Below are positions 7,102 through 14,018 of a stretch of DNA of 64,000 nucleotides, in pieces. Location of the stretch: the NCBI GenBank assembly GCA_934434925.1, contig CAKSAC010000001.1, forward strand, positions 1 through 64,000. Direction: 5' to 3'. This stretch comes from an uncultured Eubacteriales bacterium (lineage in GTDB: Bacteria > Bacillota > Clostridia > Oscillospirales > CAG-272). Made by a program: the position numbers and the translations under genes. How positions within the stretch are numbered: position 1 is the stretch's first letter; every line of letters begins with the position of its first letter. The notes beneath the pieces were generated by a model. That model was not told the DNA's origin, did no database searches, and saw nothing but the letters and a program-made list of their open reading frames with translations.

Positions 7102-9696
7102 ATGCAAGAACTAAAAACATTCAAACAATCTGAACTTGTTTTAAAGGTTAATCGTGCATATAATACAAATAATTTAGATTTGTGTGCATGGAAGCCCTTT
7201 ATTGATAGATTATGTGGAGATCGTTGGTATCAAAAAGAAGCTATTGAAAATGCTATCATATTTCTTGCTTCCGGTCAATATAACAATCTCTCGCAATTGG
7301 GTGAATATAATTATTCGCAAAATTCATGCTTAAGAGATAAATACCCCTCGCAAGAAGAGTTTATTAAAACTCTTCAGATGAAAGAGAAATTATTTGCCAA
7401 TATTGATTTGGCCACTGGTACAGGCAAATCATACGTCATATATGGAATTGCTCAAATCGCACTTGGATTAGGACTTGTAAAACGGGTTTTAGTATTATGT
7501 CCGTCTTTGACTATCGAAAGTGGATTGACAGAAAAATTCAAAAGTTTGAGTGGTGATGCAGGGTTAAAATCCACGTTGCCAGAAAATGCCGTTTTTAAAA
7601 ATCCAAGCATTGTAAGTGCTAATGATACGATAAAAAACGGGGATATGTGTGTAGAAAATATTCATGCAGTATATGAAACCACCGGTTCATCAATTGAAGA
7701 CAGTTTTTTGGGTAAAGGTTGCGATACCCTTGTTCTAAATGATGAATCACATCACATTTTTAATAAAAACTCCAATAATGATACTTCTATTAAAAAGTGG
7801 AAGGAGTTTTTACTCAACAAAGAGTACGGTTTTAAGTATATGCTGGGATTTACCGGTACTGCATATATTGAGGATGATTACTTTCCTGATGTATTGTATA
7901 GATATTCTTTGCGGCAAGCAATTGAAGACCACATTGTGAAAAATATCGACTATGTGAAAGAAGATGAAAGTCGCGGTGATAACGAGAGATTTCAAAAAAT
8001 ATATCAGAATCATAGAGATAATATTGAAAGATATCCTTTAGTTAAACCGCTATCTATACTCGTGACGAGCGATATAAATCATGCAAAAAAATTATACAGT
8101 GATTTTGTGGATTTTTTGGCTAAACAAGAAAACAAGAAAAAGAAAGATGTTGAAGAAAAGGTTCTCATTGTAACTTCGGCAAGAGAACATAAGACTAACA
8201 TAACAAAACTTAAATTTGTTGATGATAAAACGGATTTGACTGAATGGATTATATCTGTTTCGATGTTGACAGAGGGATGGGATGTTAAGAATGTTTTTCA
8301 AATTGTTCCTTGGGAGGACAGAGCTTTTAATTCTAAGTTGCTTATTGCCCAAGTTTTAGGACGTGGTCTTCGAGTGCCTGATGCTTATGTGATGCCACAA
8401 CCCAGAGTAACTGTATTCAATCACAAGGCTTGGAGTAGCAAGATAAAACGCTTAGTCGATGAAGTTCTTGAGATAGAAACCAGAGTTCAAAGCACAGTTA
8501 TACTTGATAATTCGAGAAGTGAGTTTCACTTTTCTGTTAAAAACATTAATTATACTACAGAGCAGACGGAAGTAGAAAAAATATCTGAATCAAATTCAAT
8601 GGACTTTACTCGATTAATGACAGAAGGAATTGCTTTAGAGTCTCAATCTGTTGAAATAGAGAAAGGAACAACATACGAAACTGTGTTCGGTGGCAATTCT
8701 CGTGAACGAAATTATGCCATAAGAAATGTAACAAGAACCATTGATGAGGTTGTAGATAAATTATTTGAAGAATTCGAATTAAGAGAATGGGAAGGGAAAA
8801 CTCTTAAATTAGGCGAAGATGAATATACTCAGAATTCTTTGCCCCCAAGAGAAACCATAGAAAAAATCGTTAGAGTTTCTATGGAAAAGCGCGGAAACAC
8901 TGGTGAAGAAATTATAGAAGCAAATGTGCAAAGAATTTTATCTGCATTCACACCACTGCTTCGAAAAAACAAAAAATCGGTTTCTTCAAAATCAGTAGCG
9001 AATGATGTTTATATAATTGATACTAAAGAGTTAGCAAAGCAATCTACAAGTGTAGGTATGTTGCGTCAAGAACGAACTGTGTTTTTGACGAATGATTGGC
9101 AAAATGAAATAACTGACGAAGAACAAAAGCGTGTTATTCAAGAAATTATAGACGACGAATCCCTCCCTAGATCATCTGTGAAAGAGGTTGATTATTGCCT
9201 TTTTAAAACACCTGTTACTACCGTGTTGACTTCATCTAAGCCCGAAAGAAAATTTGTGGAATTATTGTGCAAAAGAGAAAATGCTCAATTAATTACATCT
9301 TGGATAAAATCTCGAGATAGAAATTTTTATGAGATTGAATACAGTTGTAAATATGGATCGGCAGATTCGAAATCAAGAAAGTACTATCATAATAAATTTA
9401 ATCCGGATTTTTTCTTGAAGGTCGAAAAGGACGGAATAACTTATTACATTGTAATCGAGATAAAGGATGACGGTGATAACTGTGAAGAAAACAAAGCAAA
9501 AAACAAATATGCTATTCAGCACTTTGAAGAGTTGAATGGTAGAATGAATGATTCTGGAATTAAAGAACAATATATTTTCCATTTCCTTTCACCCAATGGA
9601 TATGATGCGTTTTTTGATCACCTTAGGGATGGTAGCGTTCTTGAAGGTCAAGCCAAGTTTAAATGTCAGTTAGAAACATTGCTTGAAGAGAATTAA
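7102..9696 (+). CDS. res: Type III restriction endonuclease subunit (Res), helicase-nuclease
   Basis: This 864-residue protein combines an SF2 helicase with a C-terminal nuclease. Walker A is LATGTGKSYV (about 103-112), motif II is NDESHH (about 213-218), motif III is GFTGTAYI, and motif VI is QVLGRGLRVP (about 417-426). The endonuclease core is NPDFFLKV followed by YIVIEIKDD (about 768-790), a PD-ExK arrangement with all residues present. It is translated directly behind mod with its own GGAGG. The family needs Mod for site recognition and ATP for cleavage. The gene appears intact, so the system is probably active against unmodified phage or plasmid DNA. Confidence 0.92.
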   Translation: MQELKTFKQSELVLKVNRAYNTNNLDLCAWKPFIDRLCGDRWYQKEAIENAIIFLASGQYNNLSQLGEYNYSQNSCLRDKYPSQEEFIKTLQMKEKLFANIDLATGTGKSYVIYGIAQIALGLGLVKRVLVLCPSLTIESGLTEKFKSLSGDAGLKSTLPENAVFKNPSIVSANDTIKNGDMCVENIHAVYETTGSSIEDSFLGKGCDTLVLNDESHHIFNKNSNNDTSIKKWKEFLLNKEYGFKYMLGFTGTAYIEDDYFPDVLYRYSLRQAIEDHIVKNIDYVKEDESRGDNERFQKIYQNHRDNIERYPLVKPLSILVTSDINHAKKLYSDFVDFLAKQENKKKKDVEEKVLIVTSAREHKTNITKLKFVDDKTDLTEWIISVSMLTEGWDVKNVFQIVPWEDRAFNSKLLIAQVLGRGLRVPDAYVMPQPRVTVFNHKAWSSKIKRLVDEVLEIETRVQSTVILDNSRSEFHFSVKNINYTTEQTEVEKISESNSMDFTRLMTEGIALESQSVEIEKGTTYETVFGGNSRERNYAIRNVTRTIDEVVDKLFEEFELREWEGKTLKLGEDEYTQNSLPPRETIEKIVRVSMEKRGNTGEEIIEANVQRILSAFTPLLRKNKKSVSSKSVANDVYIIDTKELAKQSTSVGMLRQERTVFLTNDWQNEITDEEQKRVIQEIIDDESLPRSSVKEVDYCLFKTPVTTVLTSSKPERKFVELLCKRENAQLITSWIKSRDRNFYEIEYSCKYGSADSKSRKYYHNKFNPDFFLKVEKDGITYYIVIEIKDDGDNCEENKAKNKYAIQHFEELNGRMNDSGIKEQYIFHFLSPNGYDAFFDHLRDGSVLEGQAKFKCQLETLLEEN

Positions 9697-9758
9697 TACG
9701 ACTTTGGGTTTGTTCTCTCCTCTGTGATATATATTTGTGTTGCACGGAAAGATATACT

Positions 9759-9950
9759 ATGCCAAAAATTATTAAAAATGCAATTCAATGTAAATTATGC
9801 GGAGATGTTATTGAATCGACTGATCACCATGACTATGTAAAATGTAAATGTGGTGCTTGCGCCGTATATGGTGGTCACGATTATTTACGTCGAAGTTATA
9901 CAAGCAAGGATTGCTATATTGATTTGTCAATTACAGAAGAACAAGAATAA
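9759..9950 (+). CDS. Small zinc-ribbon-like protein, DUF7695-like
   Basis: This is a 63-residue protein with paired cysteines: IQCKLCGDVIES and KCKCGACAVYGGHDYLRR. The CxxCG...CxC-GxCxVDGGHDYLRR pattern matches a widespread family of small clostridial proteins of unknown function, often seen near mobile or defence genes (family name from memory). The start is ATG 9759; the ORF could extend upstream to 9735 but that start has no site. It follows res by 62 bp and ends just before an intrinsic terminator, so it may be the last gene of the island operon. Confidence 0.65.
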   Translation: MPKIIKNAIQCKLCGDVIESTDHHDYVKCKCGACAVYGGHDYLRRSYTSKDCYIDLSITEEQE

Positions 9951-9959
9951 AGGTCAGGA

Positions 9960-9992
9960 GCGTCGCAGAAATGCGGCGCTTTTGCTTTTTTT
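9960..9992 (+). terminator. Intrinsic terminator after the island genes
   Basis: GCGTCGCA, a GAAA tetraloop and TGCGGCGC form an 8-bp stem (one G-T pair), followed by TTTTGCTTTTTT. Confidence 0.8.
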
Positions 9993-10060
9993 ATTGAAAA
10001 AACGCTGGACTTGCGGAAGGTGTTGTGGTATGTGTTTGTACTGCAAAGGAGGTAATTCTT

Positions 10061-10096
10061 ATGACGACACTTGAAGATTTATATAAGGTACAATAA
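10061..10096 (+). pseudogene. Truncated start of a DUF6809-like small gene
   Basis: AAAGGAGG precedes ATG at 10061, but only 11 codons (MTTLEDLYKVQ) follow before a stop. MTTLEDLY is how a common family of small clostridial proteins begins, as I recall it. The strong ribosome binding site with an abrupt stop suggests the remnant of a gene cut by recombination close to the island's right edge. Confidence 0.4.
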
Positions 10097-10103
10097 GTTG
10101 CGT

Positions 10104-10143
10104 AAATAAAAAAGAGCCAAACTCAATAGCGAGTCTGACTCTT
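10104..10143 (-). terminator. Intrinsic terminator on the minus strand
   Basis: On the minus strand AAGAGTCAGACTC pairs with GAGTTTGGCTCTT around a six-base loop and is followed by TTTTTTATTT. It would stop transcripts entering the island from the tRNA side. Confidence 0.6.
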
Positions 10144-10308
10144 GGTATTATTAAAGTTTTCAGCGACAATTTTTCCCGTTTACTTCGGCTTTTAACTGTG
10201 CTACAAAGGAATGACGAAAGACAAAAAACCGGAGAGTTTTTATTGTCACGTTTTCTGAAAAAAGTCCACCTGATATACGGTTTTTCGTATAAGCACTTTT
10301 TGAGCAGA

Positions 10309-10336
10309 GAAAAAGCCGAGCGGTTAAACGCCCGGC
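10309..10336 (-). terminator. Second terminator hairpin downstream of tRNA-Ser
   Basis: On the minus strand GCCGGGCG-TTTAAC-CGCTCGGC (one mismatch) is followed by TTTTT. The same hairpin exists in the left repeat copy. Confidence 0.6.
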
Positions 10337-10386
10337 AGTTTCTTCTTTTTGCCGTCCAAATCGACTTTTATGCCGAAATATTCGTT

Positions 10387-10428
10387 AAGAAAAAAATACG
10401 AACCCCGTTTTGTTTCAGGGTTCGTATT
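10387..10428 (-). terminator. Main terminator of tRNA-Ser
   Basis: On the minus strand AATACGAACCC and GGGTTCGTATT form an 11-bp stem with a 12-nt loop, followed by TTTTTCTT. It begins 9 bases after the tRNA 3' end. In the left repeat copy the 5' arm has decayed. Confidence 0.8.
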
Positions 10429-10437
10429 ATTCATTGA

Positions 10438-10526
10438 TGGCGGAAGAGGTGGGATTCGAACCCACGAGCCCTTGCGGGCTACCTGATTTCGAGTCAGGGC
10501 CGTTATGACCGCTTCGATACTCTTCC
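10438..10526 (-). tRNA. tRNA-Ser, anticodon CGA (reads UCG)
   Basis: On the minus strand the gene begins GGAAGAG and ends CTCTTCC-G-CCA, giving a 7-bp acceptor stem and encoded CCA. The anticodon arm is CCTGA-CTCGAAA-TCAGG with anticodon CGA. A long variable arm (stem of GCCC/GGGC with CGCAA between) and the T arm GTGGG-TTCGAAT-CCCAC confirm a class II serine tRNA. A truncated copy of its 3' half lies 7.65 kb away at 2789-2847. Confidence 0.95.
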
Positions 10527-10533
10527 ACAAAAA

Positions 10534-10662
10534 AGATGCGCTTTTTTGGTTGTGCGGCGCGGGGGGAGCGGAGAAGAGATGCGCTTTTTTGGTTGCGCGG
10601 CGCGGGGGGAGCGGAGAAGAGATGTGCTTTTTTGGTTGTGCGGCGCGGGGGGCCGGAGGCGG
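10534..10662. repeat. Three tandem 43-bp repeats in the tRNA-Ser leader
   Basis: The unit (AAGAGATGCGCTTTTTTGGT, then TGCGCGGCGCGGGGGGAGCG, then GAG) begins near 10534, 10577 and 10620, with the period of 43 confirmed by the ATGCG/ATGTG positions at 10536, 10579 and 10622. The copies differ at a few positions, and the third diverges at its end. The array lies between the tRNA promoter and the tRNA 5' end. Confidence 0.8.
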
Positions 10663-10679
10663 AATGCACCGCCTCAATC

Positions 10680-10708
10680 AGTATAGCACAGTTCCTTTTG
10701 CTTTTCAA
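10680..10708 (-). promoter_or_regulatory. Promoter of tRNA-Ser
   Basis: On the minus strand TTGAAA (10703-10708) and TATACT (10680-10685) are 17 nt apart. The transcript would carry a leader of about 145 nt containing the 43-bp repeats before the tRNA. Confidence 0.65.
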
Positions 10709-10854
10709 GTGCTTTTTCGCTTTTTTTCTGATTTTCCGCCGGATTTTATGGGAATCTTCTTGTATAGCTCTCAGCCTTTGGTAATACTTCATACTTTTCC
10801 CCCGTATTTGTTTGTGCAATATGTAGAATTTTGGCATAAAATCAAGCGCGTCTC

Positions 10855-10883
10855 TTGACATTTGGAACAATTGGCTATAAAAT
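10855..10883 (+). promoter_or_regulatory. Probable promoter upstream of the lipoprotein gene
   Basis: TTGACA (10855-10860) is followed after 17 nt by TAAAAT (10878-10883). The 260 bases between this and the lipoprotein start hold no convincing gene, only a 14-codon ORF at 11042 whose ribosome binding site is too close, and a small AACAGG/CCTGTT hairpin. Confidence 0.55.
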
Positions 10884-11143
10884 ATAATCAAACAGTTCTA
10901 AGTTTCTGACGGGTCCGATTCTAAATTAAAAGATGTCGATTTTTTGGTCTTTTTGTCAAACGCTTCACATCTTCGCGGTTCGGTTCATATACTCATGTTA
11001 GAACTTGTTTTTCACATGTATCAATATTTAAGAAGGGAGTGATGCTTTCTTTCCGTGCCTTGCATGGAAACAGGACGAATTTATGACCTGTTCGTTCCGG
11101 AAGGGAAAACACTATCCCCAAAAAAACTTAAAGGAGAAAAACG

Positions 11144-12742
11144 ATGAAAAAACTGTCCTTGCGTATTTTGGTCTGCCTGTTTGCACTGGTCTTGCTGATT
11201 GGTGTGATGGCTTCCTGTGGTAAAAAACCGGATACAACCACCACAACCAAGACCCCTGATGGCACAACGACGGCGGCGCAAACAACCACAGCCGTTCAGA
11301 AAAAGACGATTGAGATCGAGCTGCCCGACGCCGAAGCGACGTACACCGGTTCGAGCCTTGCGTCCAAGGTCGCTGTAAAGTCCAGTCTCTTCAATGTTGC
11401 TTATACATATAAGAAGGGCAACGAGACCTTTGAAAAAGACCAGGTGATTAACGTTGGTGTTTACACGGTCACTGCCACCTTCACGCCCAAGTCGGCACAG
11501 GTAGAGGCGACCTATGAAACGCCCGAGCCGATGACCGCCACTCTGACGATCAAACAGAAGGAATTTGTCGCGAAAGACTACAAGCCGGATGATCTGACGA
11601 AGTATTTTTATGAAGGATGCTCCTACGAATTGCCGAAGAAAAAGGACGATCCGAAGGACCTCGCCGTAAAGTACACCATGGAACAGATTGAAAACGTCGG
11701 CGGCGCGCTCGCAACGCCCGTTCCGATCGCAGAAGGAAAAGCGACCGCAATCGGTAAATACCGGGTAACGGTTTCGTTTACCGATGCCAACGGCAACTAT
11801 ACTCCTGCGTCGCTGGCCAACCAGGTTGCGGTCCTGACAGTCCGTGAATGCCCGAACCAGGTGCTGAAGTTTACGCCGACAATGGACGGTAAGCTGGATG
11901 AGCAATACAAGCAGTCTGCTCATTTCACGACCATTGAAGCGGCGAACAAGGCCGGTGTTGAGGCTCTCGGCGACCACGCCCTTGTGATGAACCCGGTTAT
12001 GGATATGGGTAACCTCAAGAAGATGGGTGCCAAAGCCAACATCTATTATCTGTGGGATAACGATTATGTGTACGTCTGCGTGGTGGTAGAGGATGAAACC
12101 AACTGCGCCCGCGGCGATAAATACACAATGAAAGAAGACCCGTGGGTCAATGACGCCATCGAGCTTTACTACTTCTTTGGCGGATACACGCTCCCCGAGG
12201 CCAGCTCGGCTACCTATCCTCTGTTCCCCGGTCTGACGACTGACTCTCTCGGCCGCGGTAACCACGAAAAAGAGGGTACTTATGAGAATAAAGCCAAGAC
12301 CTCCGCGATTCCCTTGCAGAAGTCTCTCTTCTATGATAAGGTTTTGTGCGCCGCCACGCATGAAGTGACCGGCACGACAATCAAGTATACGATCGAGTAT
12401 GCGTTCCCGGCCAAAACCGAGTCGGTCCTTCCGGCGGATCAGCAGGACAAGGAAAACGGAAAATACAAGTATCAGTCCGCAACCGACCATGATCTGAAAG
12501 CCGGCGAATTTGCGTTTATCGGCTTCCAGCTCGACAACCTCTACAACTATCCTCTCGGTTGGAACGACGCAACGGATGTTCCGGATGGCGAATGGCCTGA
12601 AAAGGGTGCCGAAGACGCGAAATTCTATAACTATGTTTCGATTTACGGCAACCGTGCCAATAAGCTGAAAGATGTCATGATCATTCAGTTCTCTTCGACG
12701 GCACCGGAGACGGTGACACCGGCACCGACACCCGCAACCTGA
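11144..12742 (+). CDS. Secreted lipoprotein with Ig-like/MBG-type repeats and a CBM9-like C-terminal domain
   Basis: This 532-residue protein starts with a lipoprotein signal peptide (MKKLSLRILVCLFALVLLIG, then VMASC with the lipid Cys at residue 25) and a Thr-rich linker. Two Ig-like modules follow (about 50-145 and 146-240), with the YTGSSL...NVGVYTVTATF pattern typical of MBG-type repeats. The C-terminal part from about 245 (MDGKLDEQYKQSA, YYLWDNDYVYVCVVVEDE, DAIELYYFFGG) resembles family 9 carbohydrate-binding/DOMON-like sugar-binding domains. It should be anchored on the outer face of the membrane and may bind polysaccharide. No enzymatic domain is visible. The start has AAAGGAG 7 nt upstream. 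Confidence 0.8.
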   Translation: MKKLSLRILVCLFALVLLIGVMASCGKKPDTTTTTKTPDGTTTAAQTTTAVQKKTIEIELPDAEATYTGSSLASKVAVKSSLFNVAYTYKKGNETFEKDQVINVGVYTVTATFTPKSAQVEATYETPEPMTATLTIKQKEFVAKDYKPDDLTKYFYEGCSYELPKKKDDPKDLAVKYTMEQIENVGGALATPVPIAEGKATAIGKYRVTVSFTDANGNYTPASLANQVAVLTVRECPNQVLKFTPTMDGKLDEQYKQSAHFTTIEAANKAGVEALGDHALVMNPVMDMGNLKKMGAKANIYYLWDNDYVYVCVVVEDETNCARGDKYTMKEDPWVNDAIELYYFFGGYTLPEASSATYPLFPGLTTDSLGRGNHEKEGTYENKAKTSAIPLQKSLFYDKVLCAATHEVTGTTIKYTIEYAFPAKTESVLPADQQDKENGKYKYQSATDHDLKAGEFAFIGFQLDNLYNYPLGWNDATDVPDGEWPEKGAEDAKFYNYVSIYGNRANKLKDVMIIQFSSTAPETVTPAPTPAT

Positions 12743-12773
12743 CGCAAAAATAACCGAATAGCTGCGAACAGCG

Positions 12774-12807
12774 GGAATGGGCATCCTGGATGCCCATTCC
12801 TTTTTTT
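12774..12807 (+). terminator. Intrinsic terminator of the lipoprotein gene
   Basis: GGAATGGGCAT and ATGCCCATTCC form a perfect 11-bp stem with a 5-nt loop, followed by seven Ts. Confidence 0.9.
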
Positions 12808-12827
12808 GAAGAGCGGGGCAGACCCGC

Positions 12828-13616
12828 TCAGAACATTTTGTATTTGAGACGGAGGTTGTCCGCAATCATGGCGATGAATTCGGAATTCGTCGGTTTGCCG
12901 CGGCTGTTCTGAATTGTATAGCCGAAGTATGAATTCAGCGTGTCGATATCTCCGCGATCCCAAGCCACTTCAATGGCATGGCGGATGGCGCGCTCCACGC
13001 GGCTGGTCGTGGTCGCGTAACGTTTTGCCACGGACGGATAGAGAACTTTGGTGACAGAATTGATGATTTCATTGTCCTTGATCGTCATGATGATGGCGGT
13101 GCGCAGATACTGATAGCCTTTGATGTGCGCCGGAATGCCGATCTGATGGATAATCTGGGTGACCTGCGTTTCGATTTCATGCTCGTCCGGCGCCCGGCCG
13201 CCTTTCTCTCCGTCGGCATTTGCCTTTTTCTCGTCGCGGTTCCGCAAGAGGCTTTCCATTTCCGCAATCAGCGTATTGCAATCGTATGGTTTCAGAATGC
13301 AGTAATCGGCACCCGCTTTTGTTCCTTCGACGAAAATGCCCTGATTGGATATCATGGAGACCAAAATAAACACCGGCTTGTTTCCGGGGTAATGCAGGCC
13401 GCTGGCGTTCCGGATTACGCCGATACCGTCAATTTTTGAGAGCCACAGGTCGGCAATGACCACATCGGGCAGGGTGCGGCTGATTTTCAGGAGCGCGTCT
13501 TCGCCGTTTGTGGCCTCTTCAATGTTCCGATACCCGGTACGGCGCAGATTTTCCGCCAGCGCCTTCCTTTGGTCGGGGCTTTCGTCCGCGATGAGAATTT
13601 TTGTTGAAATGTCCAT
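12828..13616 (-). CDS. spo0A: Sporulation master regulator Spo0A
   Basis: This 262-residue response regulator has an N-terminal receiver with acidic pair D11/E12, phosphoacceptor D56 (DVVIAD), S87 and K109 (ILKPYD). The C-terminal DNA-binding domain carries the near-invariant Spo0A signature SRVERAIRHAIEVAWDRGD and ends with KPTNSEFIAMIADNLRLKYK. The phosphorelay or direct kinase output converges on D56, and the protein then activates or represses sporulation genes at 0A boxes. The start is ATG 13616 with AAAGGAG upstream; earlier in-frame starts are not needed. The receiver has an unusual LWLSKIDG in place of the common DIIMP-like loop. Confidence 0.97.
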   Translation of the reverse strand: MDISTKILIADESPDQRKALAENLRRTGYRNIEEATNGEDALLKISRTLPDVVIADLWLSKIDGIGVIRNASGLHYPGNKPVFILVSMISNQGIFVEGTKAGADYCILKPYDCNTLIAEMESLLRNRDEKKANADGEKGGRAPDEHEIETQVTQIIHQIGIPAHIKGYQYLRTAIIMTIKDNEIINSVTKVLYPSVAKRYATTTSRVERAIRHAIEVAWDRGDIDTLNSYFGYTIQNSRGKPTNSEFIAMIADNLRLKYKMF

Positions 13617-13652
13617 AATTTTAACTCCTTTGGTAAATTTTAGTCTGTCCAT

Positions 13653-13681
13653 ATTTTACCACGGTTTTCCAAAAATTTCAA
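13653..13681 (-). promoter_or_regulatory. Promoter of spo0A
   Basis: On the minus strand TTGAAA (13676-13681) and TAAAAT (13653-13658) are 17 nt apart, about 40 bases upstream of the start codon. I see no clear 0A box overlapping it. Confidence 0.55.
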
Positions 13682-13888
13682 CACCATTTTCAAATAAAAC
13701 CAACCAAAGTTGAACAGGAATTTTTGTATAATTCAAACAAAATATGCCAAAAAAGGGAGAGATAGGGTTATTTCGTGAAAAAAAGAAGCCCGGGAGAAAC
13801 TTCCCCGGCCCCTGCGGTCTTCCCGGAAACGCCGCGGACCGGAAAAAGCGATTTAACAGAAAATTCAAAGAATATTTTGCCGTTTCTC

Positions 13889-13917
13889 TTGAAAATGCAA
13901 GGGTACTGTGATAGAAT
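13889..13917 (+). promoter_or_regulatory. Promoter of pckG
   Basis: TTGAAA (13889-13894) and TAGAAT (13912-13917) are 17 nt apart, about 100 bases upstream of the pckG start. Confidence 0.6.
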
Positions 13918-13934
13918 ATTCTATGTATGATGTC

Positions 13935-13979
13935 AGGTAGCGGACCTCACCCCTTTCGGGCGCTGCCTCACTCTTTTTC
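13935..13979 (+). terminator. Terminator-like hairpin in the pckG leader (possible attenuator)
   Basis: AGGTAGCG and CGCTGCCT form an 8-bp stem (one G-T pair) around an 18-nt loop, followed by CACTCTTTTTCT. It lies roughly 10-55 nt after the predicted transcription start and before the ribosome binding site, so it could stop transcription unless antagonised. Confidence 0.5.
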
Positions 13980-14018
13980 TGTCGGTTATACATATATCAT
14001 ATATAAAAGGAGAGCAAA

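Larger units (their letters stand above)
10213..10496. repeat. Right direct repeat of the tRNA-Ser island
   Basis: This block matches 2563-2847 at an offset of about 7650 bp. It holds the sequence downstream of tRNA-Ser, including two minus-strand terminators, and the 3' two-thirds of the tRNA gene. The copy here continues into an intact tRNA, so this is the functional side. The start of the repeat shares the GACGAAAGACAAAAA segment with the left copy. Confidence 0.8.

Noticed and set aside
10534..10662. CRISPR or protein-coding repeat
   Set aside because: Only three contiguous copies without spacers, and they lie in the tRNA leader; the frames on both strands lack start signals.
11081..12865. 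594-residue minus-strand ORF opposite the lipoprotein
   Set aside because: Shadow; Arg/Val/Gly-rich composition and no ribosome binding site, while the plus strand has a clear lipoprotein.
13785..13830. Terminator on the minus strand upstream of spo0A
   Set aside because: CCGGG/CCCGG with a T-run is present, but no transcript is known to come from that side and it lies upstream of the spo0A promoter.
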